From: Pelagibius sp050290145
Lineage (GTDB): Bacteria; Pseudomonadota; Alphaproteobacteria; Kiloniellales; Kiloniellaceae
NCBI GenBank assembly: GCA_050290145.1
Contig: JBNKHC010000442.1
Coordinates: forward strand, 1-20,541
Length of the DNA stretch: 20,541 nt
Direction of reading: 5' to 3'
Of this stretch, positions 1 through 8,688 are shown in pieces (within the stretch, counting starts at the first letter, position 1; every line of letters begins with the position of its first letter). Below the pieces are notes generated by a model, which made no database searches, was not told the origin of the DNA, and saw nothing but the letters and a program-made list of their open reading frames with translations. A program made the position numbers and the translations under genes.

Positions 1-705
<705 letters not shown>

Positions 706-756
706 GATGGCGTTCAGCGATGCTCTCTTGGCTCGAAATAGCGCCCGACGGCAGGC

Positions 757-1248
757 TTACTGCTGACCGGCCGGCGCCGGCTCTTCCTCCGCGGCCGCCG
801 CCTCGCCGCCCTTGGGCAGCTCGGCGATCAGGGCGACACGCTTGAAGCCGGCGGAGTTCACCGTGCCCATGACCTGCATGATGCGGCCGTAGGCGATGGC
901 GCGGTCGCCGCGCACGAAGATGCGCGTGTCCGGCTTGCTCTCGGTGATGGCGCGCAGGCGTGGCACCAGCTTGTTCAGCTCGACCTCCGTGTCCTGGATA
1001 AAGATGGTTCCCTCAGCGTTGACGGAGATGACCAGCGGTTCATCCGGATCGGCGATCGACTGGGCCTGTGTCTTCGGCAGGTCGACCGGCACGCCGACGG
1101 TCAGGAGCGGCGCGGTCACCATGAAGACAATGAGCAGCACCAGCATGACGTCGACGAAGGGCGTCACGTTGATCTCGCTCAGGGGGCGATAGCGCTTCTC
1201 GGCGCGCCGGGCGCCGCGGCGGCCCGATGAAATGAGTGTCGCGGCCAT
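757..1248 (-). CDS. tolR: TolR, ExbD/TolR-family stator protein of the Tol motor
   Basis: This inner-membrane protein forms the proton-conducting stator with TolQ and transmits force to TolA. The 163-residue product has a basic cytoplasmic N-terminus, then the signature INVTPFVDVMLVLLIVFMV. Asp33 in that helix matches the proton-carrying Asp of TolR/ExbD/MotB. The periplasmic domain follows (PVDLPKTQAQ, then IFVRGDRAIAYGRIMQVM). The C-terminus is an Ala/Glu/Pro tail (about residues 148-163) slightly longer than in E. coli TolR (142 aa). The ATG at 1248 lies 3 bp after the tolQ stop, so the two are probably translated together. The residues needed for function are all present. Confidence 0.97.
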   Translation of the reverse strand: MAATLISSGRRGARRAEKRYRPLSEINVTPFVDVMLVLLIVFMVTAPLLTVGVPVDLPKTQAQSIADPDEPLVISVNAEGTIFIQDTEVELNKLVPRLRAITESKPDTRIFVRGDRAIAYGRIMQVMGTVNSAGFKRVALIAELPKGGEAAAAEEEPAPAGQQ

Positions 1249-1251
1249 GGC

Positions 1252-1980
1252 TCAGTTCTTCTCGTCGAGCTTGCGCGACAGGATGGCGCCGAACTCGCCG
1301 GCGAAGGCCTCCAGGCGGCCGGCGTAGCGCCCCAGGTCGTTGGACAGCTTGTTGTAGCCGATCACCGCGGGGATCGCGGCAACCAGGCCCAACGCCGTGG
1401 CGAAGAGCGCCTCGGCAATGCCCGGCGCCACCACCGCCAGGCTGGTGTTCTTGGCCGCGGCGATGGAGGTGAAGGCGTTCATGATGCCCCAGACCGTGCC
1501 GAAGAGGCCGATGAAGGGCGCCGCCGAGCCGACCGAGGCGAGGAAGGTCATGTGCCGTTCCAGGCGGTCCATCTCGCGCCCCATGGCGATCTCCATGACC
1601 CGCTCGATGCGCTGTTGCAGGCTGGCCTTGATCTCCGCCGAGTTGGCGAGGCCGCGCGCGGAGGAGCGGCGCCATTCGCGCATCGCCGAGACGAAGATCG
1701 AGGCCATGGGGTCGGGCGGGCGGTTGTCCAGCCGGTCGTAGAGGTCGTCCAGCGAGCCGCCGGACCAGAAGGCCTCCTCGAACTGGCCGGCGCGCTCCTT
1801 CAGGCGGCGCAGCCGCAGCACCTTCTCGAAGATGATCGCCCAGCACCAGAAGGACGCCATGAGCAGCAGGATCATGACGACCTGCACGACGATGTCGGCT
1901 TCCAGGAAAAGCCCCCAAACCGACAGACTCGGGTCGACCGAACCCTCGAGCAAAAGAGAATTAACGGCGTCCTGTTCCAT
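1252..1980 (-). CDS. tolQ: TolQ, proton channel subunit of the Tol motor
   Basis: TolQ is the MotA/TolQ/ExbB-family channel that surrounds TolR and drives TolA with the proton gradient. The 242-residue product has three hydrophobic segments, at about residues 30-50, 145-168 and 186-208, with a large cytoplasmic loop between the first two. The family signatures GLFGTVWGIMNAF (TM2) and PGIAEALFATALGLVAAIP (TM3) are intact. Length is close to E. coli TolQ (230 aa). It starts at an ATG 3 bp after the ybgC stop and ends 3 bp before tolR. This tight packing fits the need for fixed stoichiometry. It is a paralogue of the channel gene at 17926-19086. Confidence 0.97.
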   Translation of the reverse strand: MEQDAVNSLLLEGSVDPSLSVWGLFLEADIVVQVVMILLLMASFWCWAIIFEKVLRLRRLKERAGQFEEAFWSGGSLDDLYDRLDNRPPDPMASIFVSAMREWRRSSARGLANSAEIKASLQQRIERVMEIAMGREMDRLERHMTFLASVGSAAPFIGLFGTVWGIMNAFTSIAAAKNTSLAVVAPGIAEALFATALGLVAAIPAVIGYNKLSNDLGRYAGRLEAFAGEFGAILSRKLDEKN

Positions 1981-1983
1981 GGG

Positions 1984-2441
1984 TTACCCCTGCTTCAAAG
2001 GCTGTACGAAAGGTTCCAAGGCGGCGCGCACCGGCGCCGGAATGCGGGCCGGGCGGCCGTCGCCGCTGACCGAGGCGATGACCACGACCAGGCGGACCAG
2101 CTCCTCGCCGGCCCGGCAGATGCTCTGCACGGCGCGAAGGCGCGCCCCGCGCAGCTCGGTGAGGCGCGAGCGCACCTCCACCAGGTCGTCGAGCCGCGCC
2201 GGGCGGCGGTAGTCCACCTCGCAGCGGTGCACGGCGAAGACGATGTCGTGGCTGTCGCGCAGCTTCGACTGCTCGATGCCGGCCAGGCGCAGGATCTCGG
2301 TCCTTGCCCGCTCGGCGAACTGCAGGTAGCGCGCGTAGTAGACGATGCCGCCGGCGTCGGTATCCTCGTAGAAGATGCGCAGCGGATAGCGGTGCTCGCC
2401 GTCGACCACCCTGCCCGACAGCTCGAGACCCTCGACGTCGC

Positions 2442-2445
<4 letters not shown>
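1984..2445 (-). CDS. ybgC: YbgC, Tol-Pal-associated acyl-CoA thioesterase
   Basis: This is a hotdog-fold thioesterase of the 4-hydroxybenzoyl-CoA thioesterase family, usually the first gene of tol-pal operons. The 153-residue product has the signature YEDTDAGGIVYYARYLQFAERAR near the N-terminus. It contains the conserved Asp (DTDAGG), with VDYRRPARLDDLVEVRS further on. I chose the TTG at 2443-2445 as the start. It overlaps the ruvB stop as TTGA and is preceded by a strong GGAGGAGG six bases upstream, and it gives a normal length (E. coli YbgC 134 aa). An in-frame extension upstream to about 2694 would run through ruvB and has no family resemblance. The gene therefore depends on ruvB translation and lies 3 bp before tolQ. 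Confidence 0.95.
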
Positions 2446-3517
<1,072 letters not shown>

Positions 3518-3521
<4 letters not shown>

Positions 3522-4120
3522 GACGCCAGCTCCTTGAGGCCCGCCTTGATCAGCGACTCGACCGAGGCCTTGGCGCCCAGGTCACCGCTGGCCTTGGCCA
3601 CCGCGGCGAAGGCCTCCGCCCGGCGGTAGCCCAGGTTGACCAGCGCCGAGACCGCGTCTTCCGAAACCTCGCCGCCGGCGCCGGCACCGTTCGCCACTTC
3701 CGCGGGGCCGAGGGCCATGCCGCCGGCCTTGTCCTTCAGTTCGCTGGCGATGCGCCCGGCCAGCTTGGGGCCGACGCCGCTGGCGCGCGACAGGGAAGCC
3801 TTGTCCTGGGCGGCGATGGCGCGCACCAGGTCGGCCGGCGGCAGCACCGAGAGCACGGCCAGCGCCATCTTGGCGCCGACGCCCTGCACCGAGTTCAAGA
3901 GGCGGAACCAGTCGCGCTCGGCGGTCTCGGCGAAGCCGAAGAGATGGATGTGGTCCTCGCGCACGTGGGTTTCGATCCACAGGGTCGCGGCGCCGCCGGC
4001 CGGCGGCAGCAGGCCCAGGGTGCGCCCGGAGCAGAACACCAGGTAGCCGACCCCGCCGACATCGAGTATCGCCCAGTCGTCGCCGGTAGAATCGACGATA
4101 CCGGTCAGCTTGCCGATCAA
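3518..4120 (-). CDS. ruvA: RuvA, Holliday-junction-binding protein
   Basis: RuvA binds four-way junctions as a tetramer and recruits RuvB. The 200-residue product begins IGKLTGIVDS, the standard RuvA opening. The OB-fold domain (about 1-64) includes THVREDHIHLFGF. Two helix-hairpin-helix motifs follow (LLNSVQGVGAKMALAVLS and LSRASGVGPKLAGRIASELK). The C-terminal RuvB-binding domain (AVSALVNLGYRRAEAFAAV) closes the protein after a Gly/Ala linker. I place the start at the TTG at 4118-4120, overlapping the ruvC stop as TTGA, with GGGAGG seven bases upstream. No ATG is available there, and this start gives the family's usual length (E. coli 203). Confidence 0.96.
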
Positions 4121-4677
4121 CGGCGGCCTCCCGCGGCGAGGCGCCGGGAGGCCGGTTTGGCTTTTTTCGCCGCCAGGGGGTCCTCGACCCCGGCGTCCCA
4201 CTTGCGGCCGGTGGCCAGGTTGTGGGCATGACAGATGGCGACGGCCAGGGCGTCGGCGGCATCCGCGGCCGCCGGCTTGCAGCCCGGCAGCAGGCGCTCG
4301 ACCATCATCTCCACCTGCTGCTTGTCCGCGTGGCCGGTGCCGACCACCGCCTTCTTGACGATCATCGGCAGGTATTCGGCAACCTCCAGCCCGTTCAAGG
4401 CCGGGGTCAGCAGCGCGATGCCGCGCGCCATGCCGAGCTTCAGGGTGGAGGAAGGGTTCTTGTTGGCCAGCGTCACCTCGACCGCGGCGGTCTGCGGCGC
4501 ATGGGCCGCCACCACAGCGGCGATGCCGCGGTGCAGCTGCAGCAGACGCTCGGCCAGATCGGCCTTGCCATCGGAAACGACCACGCCATTGGCGACGTGC
4601 CGGAGGTGATTCCCCTCGGCATCGATGACGCCCCAACCGGTATGGCGCAAACCCGGATCAAGTCCAAGTACTCGCAT
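4117..4677 (-). CDS. ruvC: RuvC, Holliday-junction resolvase
   Basis: RuvC is the endonuclease that resolves Holliday junctions. The 186-residue product opens MRVLGLDPGLRHTGWGVI. It carries the acidic catalytic set at Asp7, Glu67 (in AAVEVTLANKN), Asp139 and Asp142 (in AADAADALAVAICH). The segment NKNPSSTLKLGMARG is characteristic of alphaproteobacterial RuvC. The C-terminal tail beyond residue 160 is basic and variable. Its stop overlaps the ruvA TTG start, and it lies 36 bp downstream of yebC, so all may share one transcript. Length is normal (E. coli 173). Confidence 0.97.
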   Translation of the reverse strand: MRVLGLDPGLRHTGWGVIDAEGNHLRHVANGVVVSDGKADLAERLLQLHRGIAAVVAAHAPQTAAVEVTLANKNPSSTLKLGMARGIALLTPALNGLEVAEYLPMIVKKAVVGTGHADKQQVEMMVERLLPGCKPAAADAADALAVAICHAHNLATGRKWDAGVEDPLAAKKAKPASRRLAAGGRR

Positions 4678-4713
4678 TACGGTCGCTTCGGTTCCCCCAA
4701 TCTATACCCCCTG

Positions 4714-5463
4714 CTAGGCGGTCAGGCGTGCCATCACGTCTTCGCTGATGTCGAAATTGGCCGAGACCCGCTGCACGTCGTCGCTGTCGTCCAGCACGTC
4801 GAGCAGCTTCAGCATGGTCTGGGCCTTGTCCTCGTCGATGGCCACGGTGTTCTGCGGGCGCCAGGTCAGCTCCGCGTCGCGCGGATCGCCGAACTTCTCG
4901 GTCAGCGCGTCACGCACGGCGGAGAAATCGTCGGGATCGCAGGTGATCTCGTGCTGCTCGGCGTTGCTCTCCACGTTGCTGGCCCCGGCCTCGACCGCCG
5001 CCTCGAAGACCTCGTCGGCCGAGCCGACCTCGGCCGGATAGCTGATCACGCCCAGCCGGTCGAACATGAAGGACACCGAATTGGTCTCGCCCAGGGAGCC
5101 GCCGTGCTTGCTGAAGGCGGCGCGCACCTCCGAGGCCGTGCGGTTGCGGTTGTCGGTCAGCGCCTCCACGATCACGGCCACGCCGCCGGGGCCGTAACCC
5201 TCGTAGCGGACCTCTTCGTAGTTGGTGCCTTCCTCGCCGCCGGCGGCGCGCTTGATGGCCCGCTCGATGTTGTCCTTGGGCATGTTGGCCGCCCGCGCGG
5301 TCTGGATGGCGCCGCGCAGGGCCGGATTCTTCTCCGGATCCGGCAGGCCCGTCTTGGCCGCCACCATGATTTCACGGGTAAGGCGTGCGAACTGCTTGGC
5401 GCGCTTCTTATCCTGCGCGCCCTTGCGGTACATGATGTTCTTAAATTGTGAATGGCCCGCCAT
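4714..5463 (-). CDS. yebC: YebC/PmpR (TACO1) family protein
   Basis: Members of this family are DNA-binding regulators or ribosome-associated factors that relieve stalling at proline stretches; which applies here cannot be read from sequence. The 249-residue product has the signature start MAGHSQFKNIMYRKGAQDKKR, then MPKDNIERAIKRAAGG and YEGYGPGGVAVIVEALTDNRNRT (about residues 60-107), and the C-terminal domain with LDVLDDSDDVQRVSANFD. Length matches E. coli YebC (246). It is the first gene of the left minus-strand block, directly upstream of ruvC as in many proteobacteria. No strong Shine-Dalgarno precedes the ATG at 5463. If it helps translate polyproline, the Pro-Glu-rich tolA in the same block would be a natural client; that is inference only. 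Confidence 0.96.
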   Translation of the reverse strand: MAGHSQFKNIMYRKGAQDKKRAKQFARLTREIMVAAKTGLPDPEKNPALRGAIQTARAANMPKDNIERAIKRAAGGEEGTNYEEVRYEGYGPGGVAVIVEALTDNRNRTASEVRAAFSKHGGSLGETNSVSFMFDRLGVISYPAEVGSADEVFEAAVEAGASNVESNAEQHEITCDPDDFSAVRDALTEKFGDPRDAELTWRPQNTVAIDEDKAQTMLKLLDVLDDSDDVQRVSANFDISEDVMARLTA

Positions 5464-5629
5464 AACTCGACGATCCTGATCCTACATAGTGGGACGATAA
5501 GGTGAACAGCCTACCATATTTTGAGTGAAGCGGGGCACTCCAGCGCAACCGATAAGCCCCCAATATGGCGACATTAGGGCGGCTTCTAGCAGGTCCCGGG
5601 CGCGATCTAAAGACTTTCGGGCCAGCAAA

Positions 5630-5675
5630 ACCGCGGGTTGGACGACCTGGCACCAGAAATGCGGTACCGCGGGTT
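5630..5675. repeat. Direct repeat in the divergent intergenic region, possible operator
   Basis: The ten bases ACCGCGGGTT occur at 5630-5639 and again at 5666-5675, 36 bp apart. A perfect 10-bp palindrome (GCGGTACCGC, 5661-5670) overlaps the second copy. The pair lies in the 280-bp gap between divergent yebC and the small plus-strand gene at 5744. Repeated sites of this kind often bind a transcription factor, but no known motif is recognised. The rest of 5464-5743 holds no gene or RNA that I can support, and no convincing promoter pair. Confidence 0.4.
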
Positions 5676-5743
5676 AACGCCAAATTAACACCGCCGCGTC
5701 ACTCTCTGGGCTCGCTAATCCCTTTCGTTGAAGGACGGAGCCC

Positions 5744-6034
5744 ATGCAGCGGCCCTTGAACATCATCGATCTGGCCATCACCGAGGAGGTGTCGGACGAC
5801 GCCGCCGAGGTCGCCCGGCGCCTGGACCTGGCCGCCGATCTGGTCGAGGAGTTTGCGGAGGAGAGCGCTCTTGGCGCCCTGAACACCCTGCTGGCCGCCG
5901 CCGCGACTGCAGGGGGCAAGAAGGGTGCCGGCGAGATCTGTCAGCTGGCCGACGACACCTGCGACCAGACGGAAATCCTGCATTCCGAGATCGAGCGCTT
6001 CCTCGCCGTCTCCGCCGGCCGGCGCCCCAACTGA
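5744..6034 (+). CDS. Small acidic helical protein of unknown function
   Basis: The 96-residue product is not recognised. It is predicted almost wholly helical and acidic in its first half (ITEEVSDDAAEVARRLDLAA, then LVEEFAEESALGALNTLL). A Gly/Lys turn (GGKKGAGE) follows, then a second helical part with two cysteines (residues about 66 and 73). There is no signal peptide or membrane segment, so it is probably cytosolic. The ATG at 5744 is supported by GAAGGACGGAG ending 3-4 bases upstream, a good ribosome site. It stands alone, divergent from yebC and convergent with the phosphodiesterase at 6068. A six-T run follows the stop within 4 bases and may belong to a terminator. The opposite-strand open frames here lack a ribosome site. 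It is probably a real gene; its role is unknown. Confidence 0.6.
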   Translation: MQRPLNIIDLAITEEVSDDAAEVARRLDLAADLVEEFAEESALGALNTLLAAAATAGGKKGAGEICQLADDTCDQTEILHSEIERFLAVSAGRRPN

Positions 6035-6067
6035 CTTTTTTCGGGCCGGACCTGAGCCGGCTCCAGG

Positions 6068-6880
6068 CTATTCCGGAACAGCCTCCGACAGGCGACCGCC
6101 GAGCCTGACCGGCGCCACGCGGCGGGCCAGGCCGGTGGCATCGTCGGTCTCCACGAAGACCCCGCAGAGCGTCCCCTCGCCGCCGGCGACGGAAAGCCGC
6201 TCGCCCCGCACCTTCTTCACGAAGCGCTCGATCGGCACGGTCTTGTCCATGCCGATCACCGAATCGTAGTCGCCGCACATGCCGGCGTCGCTCTGATAGG
6301 CGGTGCCGCCGGCCAGGATCATGCTGTCGGCGGTGGGCACGTGGGTGTGGGTGCCGACGAAAAGCGACACCCGGCCGTCGACGACGTGGCCGGCGGCCAT
6401 CTTCTCCGAGGTCGCCTCGGCGTGGAAATCCAGGATCGCCGCATCCACCGTGGCGCCCAGGCGGTGCTGGGCCAGCAGGCCGTTCATGCAGGCGAAGGCG
6501 TCGTCCAGGTCTTCCATGAAGAGCTGGCCCATGACGTTCAGCACCAGCACCTTCTTGCCGCGCCGCGCCTCGAAGACGCCGACGCCGCGCCCCGGGGTAC
6601 CGGCCGGGAAGTTCTGCGGACGCAGCAGGCGCGGCTCGCCGCCGATATAGGACATGACGTCGCGCTGGTCCCAGGAGTGGTTGCCGCCGGTGATCACGTC
6701 GACCCCGGCCTCGAAAAGCTGGCGGCAGATCTTCTCGGTTATGCCGAAGCCGGAGGCGGCGTTCTCGCCGTTGGCGACCACGAAATCGAGGTCGAGGCGC
6801 TGGCGCAGGCCCGGCAGGTGGGCGGCGATGGCGTCGCGCCCGGGACGGCCCACGATGTCGCCGCAGAACATAAGTCGCAT
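6068..6880 (-). CDS. ymdB: YmdB-type metallophosphoesterase (TIGR00282 family)
   Basis: The family is calcineurin-like dinuclear-metal phosphodiesterases; Bacillus YmdB hydrolyses cyclic nucleotides in vitro and affects RNA turnover and biofilm. The 270-residue product has all expected metal ligands: Asp8 (FCGDIVG), Glu39 and Asn40 (ANGENAA), Asn67-His68 (GGNHSWDQ), His153 (LDFHAEATSEK), and His178 and His180 (VGTHTHVPTAD). Length is normal for the family. The ATG at 6880 has AAGGAAAG nine bases upstream, which overlaps the stop of the preceding cyclo-ligase gene (15-bp gap), so the two are co-transcribed. The pairing of a cyclo-ligase with this phosphodiesterase, downstream of zapA and 6S RNA, is commonly seen in alphaproteobacteria. 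The physiological substrate is not known. Confidence 0.93.
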   Translation of the reverse strand: MRLMFCGDIVGRPGRDAIAAHLPGLRQRLDLDFVVANGENAASGFGITEKICRQLFEAGVDVITGGNHSWDQRDVMSYIGGEPRLLRPQNFPAGTPGRGVGVFEARRGKKVLVLNVMGQLFMEDLDDAFACMNGLLAQHRLGATVDAAILDFHAEATSEKMAAGHVVDGRVSLFVGTHTHVPTADSMILAGGTAYQSDAGMCGDYDSVIGMDKTVPIERFVKKVRGERLSVAGGEGTLCGVFVETDDATGLARRVAPVRLGGRLSEAVPE

Positions 6881-6895
6881 ACTCGGGGTCTTTCC

Positions 6896-7528
6896 TTACT
6901 CTCGCCCGGCATTTCTTCCCGGGGCCGGCGGCGTGACCACGCCGCGCTCGGTGACCACCAGGTCGAGGGGCTGGTCCGTCGCCTCGCGCGGGACCGCCGC
7001 CACCTGCTGGTCGGCATAGGCCAGGCCGACCGCCAGGGTATCGCCCGCCGCGCGCAGAAGGGCAAGGCTGCGGTCGTAGAAGCCGCCGCCGTAGCCCAGG
7101 CGGTAGCCCGCCGCGTCGAAGGCCAGCAGGGGGACCAGCAGCAGGCCCGGGCGCAGCTCTTCGGCCGTCGCCAGAGGCTCCCGGGTGCCGAAGCCGGCCG
7201 GCTGCAGGGCGTCGCCCGGCCGCCAGGCGCGGAAGTCGAGCGGTTGCCCGGCCGCGCGGACCGCCGGCAGGGCCAGGCGGTGGCCGCGGCCGGCGAGAGC
7301 TTCCATCAGCGGGCGCGGGTCCATTTCGTCGCCCATCGGCCAGTAGGCGGAGACCACCGCCTCCGCGGCGAGGGGGACCGCCGCCAGGAATCGGTCGCGC
7401 AGGGCCGCGGCCGCGCCGCCGCCGGCCTGCCGGTCCGCCGCCGCTGCGGCGGCACGGGCCGCCTTGGCGGCCTTGCGCAGCGCCCGTTTTTCTTCCTGGA
7501 GAGGCGAGACGGCAGGATCGGCGGACAA
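6896..7528 (-). CDS. fau: 5-formyltetrahydrofolate cyclo-ligase
   Basis: This enzyme converts 5-formyl-THF to 5,10-methenyl-THF with ATP, rescuing an inhibitory folate form. The 210-residue product has the ATP and substrate signature LGYGGGFYDR (144-153), the YWPMGDEMDPRPL segment (62-74), and the conserved Lys/Arg-rich N-terminal helix (EEKRALRKAAKAAR). It ends in a Pro/Gly tail. The only usable start in frame is the TTG at 7526-7528; no good Shine-Dalgarno precedes it, so the start is less certain than the family. It lies just downstream of the 6S RNA, the usual place for this gene, and 15 bp before the YmdB-type gene. Confidence 0.93.
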   Translation of the reverse strand: MSADPAVSPLQEEKRALRKAAKAARAAAAAADRQAGGGAAAALRDRFLAAVPLAAEAVVSAYWPMGDEMDPRPLMEALAGRGHRLALPAVRAAGQPLDFRAWRPGDALQPAGFGTREPLATAEELRPGLLLVPLLAFDAAGYRLGYGGGFYDRSLALLRAAGDTLAVGLAYADQQVAAVPREATDQPLDLVVTERGVVTPPAPGRNAGRE

Positions 7529-7599
7529 GGTCGGGGCTTTCAGGCTGGAAGGGTGGACAGGAGGCGGGAAGGAGCGTGGGCGGCGCCGCGAAGGCCGTT

Positions 7600-7745
7600 G
7601 GTAACATGAATCCTCTGCGGCCTGCCAAAGCAGGTGGGCGCCATATACCGAGACCAGGGTCCCGGCAGGGACAGCTCCCTAGAGGTTTGTATTGGCCCCA
7701 GGGATTGCGATACCTGACGCACCCCGCAGCGCCGCCACACTCAGA
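7600..7745 (-). ncRNA. ssrS: 6S RNA
   Basis: The gap between zapA and the cyclo-ligase gene is the conserved place for 6S RNA, which mimics an open promoter and sequesters housekeeping RNA polymerase. On the minus strand the ends can pair (CTGCGG at 7729-7724 with CCGCAG at 7620-7615). The interior contains the segments GGGGCCAATACAAACC and AGGGAGCTGTCCCTG, and near the 3' end CACCTGCTTTGGCAGG. These resemble what I recall of alphaproteobacterial 6S RNAs. Exact ends are estimated. No open reading frame with gene-like features covers it. Confidence 0.78.
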
Positions 7746-7753
7746 GGCCTTAT

Positions 7754-8116
7754 CTAGGCACCCTGGAGGCGGGCGGCAATAGCCTCGATTCGCTGGGCGC
7801 AGGCGTCGAGGGCCCGGGAGGCCTGTTCTTCGGAGGCGCCCGAAGCGCTCCCGGAGGCCGCCGCCGGGGCGCCCGGGCCAGCGGGACGGCCGGCCTTGAG
7901 GCCGTCGACCTGGCGCTGGGCGTCGAAAAGCTCGTCGGCGATCAGGAGGCAGCTCATGAACAGCAGGCGCTGCTCGCCGACCTGTCCGACGCTGCCTTCC
8001 AGCTCGACCATCTTGGCGTCGATGTGTTCGGCCAGCTTCAGCAGGTGGCTCTCCTGGCCGTCGTCGCAGGTCACCTGGTAGCTGCGGCCGTGAACGGTGA
8101 GAGAAATCTGTGCCAT
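7754..8116 (-). CDS. zapA: ZapA, cell-division FtsZ-associated protein
   Basis: ZapA binds and bundles FtsZ at the division ring. The 120-residue product opens MAQISLTVHGRSYQVTCDDGQE, the standard beta-strand head. The segment LLKLAEHIDAKMVEL follows, then a hydrophobic helix (RLLFMSCLLIADELFDA) and a C-terminal coiled coil. An Ala/Gly/Ser/Pro-rich insert at about residues 75-95 makes it slightly longer than E. coli ZapA (109). It lies 15 bp downstream of the DUF4164 gene and directly upstream of 6S RNA, so all three probably share a transcript from which the RNA is processed. Confidence 0.93.
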   Translation of the reverse strand: MAQISLTVHGRSYQVTCDDGQESHLLKLAEHIDAKMVELEGSVGQVGEQRLLFMSCLLIADELFDAQRQVDGLKAGRPAGPGAPAAASGSASGASEEQASRALDACAQRIEAIAARLQGA

Positions 8117-8131
8117 GCCCCGCTCCTTCCC

Positions 8132-8368
8132 CTAGCTCACCAGCTTGCGCAGGCGCCCGATGGTCGCATCCAGGCGCGTGGACACCGTGCCGGCAAGCTG
8201 CTGCAGGTGGGCGTTCTCGCGCCGCGCCGCCTCCAGCGCCTCACGCAGGGCGTCGTCGCCGCCCTTCTCACCACCGGGGCCGCCCTGGGCGGCCCGCGCC
8301 GCCACCACCCTCTCCAGATTATCGATCGCAACCTGCAGCCTGTGGCTGGCTTCTTCCAATCGGGGCAT
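8132..8368 (-). CDS. DUF4164 family coiled-coil protein
   Basis: This 78-residue protein has two helical stretches (LEEASHRLQVAIDNLERVVA and LREALEAARRENAHLQQLAG) joined by a Gly/Lys/Asp loop. It ends with VSTRLDATIGRLRKLVS. Size, coiled-coil character and position immediately upstream of zapA match the DUF4164 family found next to zapA in alphaproteobacteria; the family assignment rests partly on that context. It has no membrane segment. By analogy with ZapB-like coiled coils it may act with ZapA at the division ring, but that is inference. It is the first gene of its cluster, with a promoter candidate at 8481-8510. Confidence 0.75.
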   Translation of the reverse strand: MPRLEEASHRLQVAIDNLERVVAARAAQGGPGGEKGGDDALREALEAARRENAHLQQLAGTVSTRLDATIGRLRKLVS

Positions 8369-8398
8369 TCCGCTTCCGTTCGATTTTCCGGTCGATGC

Positions 8399-8436
8399 GC
8401 AGATCTCTGGATCGATCCCTCTCCGGATCGATCTGC
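8399..8436. repeat. GATC-rich inverted repeat in the DUF4164-zapA leader
   Basis: GGATCGATCC at 8409-8418 is a perfect 10-bp palindrome. A second GGATCGATC starts at 8425, and GCAGATC at 8399 is matched by GATCTGC at 8430-8436. The cluster falls just upstream of the DUF4164 start, in the predicted 5' leader. It could be an operator or an RNA hairpin; no known factor is recognised. Confidence 0.4.
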
Positions 8437-8480
8437 AGTCGTGGCGACGCCGCGGATTCCCGCGCCGCGCGCCCTGTCAG

Positions 8481-8510
8481 AGGATAGGCTTCGCCTTCGT
8501 GACCGGTCAA
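8481..8510 (-). promoter_or_regulatory. Putative sigma-70 type promoter for DUF4164-zapA-6S RNA
   Basis: Read on the minus strand, TTGACC (8510-8505) and TATCCT (8486-8481) are separated by 18 bases, a good housekeeping match (5/6 and 4/6). Transcription would begin near 8474, giving a leader of roughly 105 bases that contains the GATC palindromes. Predicted by eye only. Confidence 0.45.
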
Positions 8511-8601
8511 CTGCGGACCCGGGACAGCGCCCGCCGCGCCGCCGCGCAGCGGTGGTAGAACAAAAGGCGGCAGATTCCGCCTTTCTGCGGCGATATGCCG
8601 G

Positions 8602-8630
8602 TTGACCTTCACGGGGCGTGGCGGCATGTT
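8602..8630 (+). promoter_or_regulatory. Putative promoter for tkt
   Basis: TTGACC (8602-8607) and CATGTT (8625-8630) are 17 bases apart. The -35 is strong and the -10 weak (3/6). A short hairpin covers the -10 and early transcript. It is the best pair I see upstream of transketolase. Confidence 0.33.
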
Positions 8631-8688
8631 GCCGCACGAAAGCGGCCCGCGCTGCCGCCCTCCGTTCCCCACCAGGTGGACCTTCTTG

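Larger units (their letters stand above)
8369..8688. other. Divergent intergenic region between the zapA cluster and tkt
   Basis: No gene is supported in these 320 bases. They contain a minus-strand promoter candidate (8481-8510), a plus-strand promoter candidate (8602-8630), GATC-rich palindromes (8399-8436) and a short hairpin (GCGGCA/TGCCGC, 8621-8635). An in-frame upstream extension of transketolase from the TTG at 8602 is open, but it has no family resemblance and would begin inside the -35 element. Confidence 0.6.

Noticed and set aside
6019..6060. Terminator after the small acidic gene
   Set aside because: A six-T run exists at 6037-6042 but the preceding GC palindrome has no proper loop; not strong enough to annotate.
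5778..7628. Long minus-strand frame of 616 residues
   Set aside because: It overlaps the YmdB-type and cyclo-ligase genes in a shifted frame, is extremely Arg/Pro/Gly-rich and matches no family; a GC-driven shadow frame.
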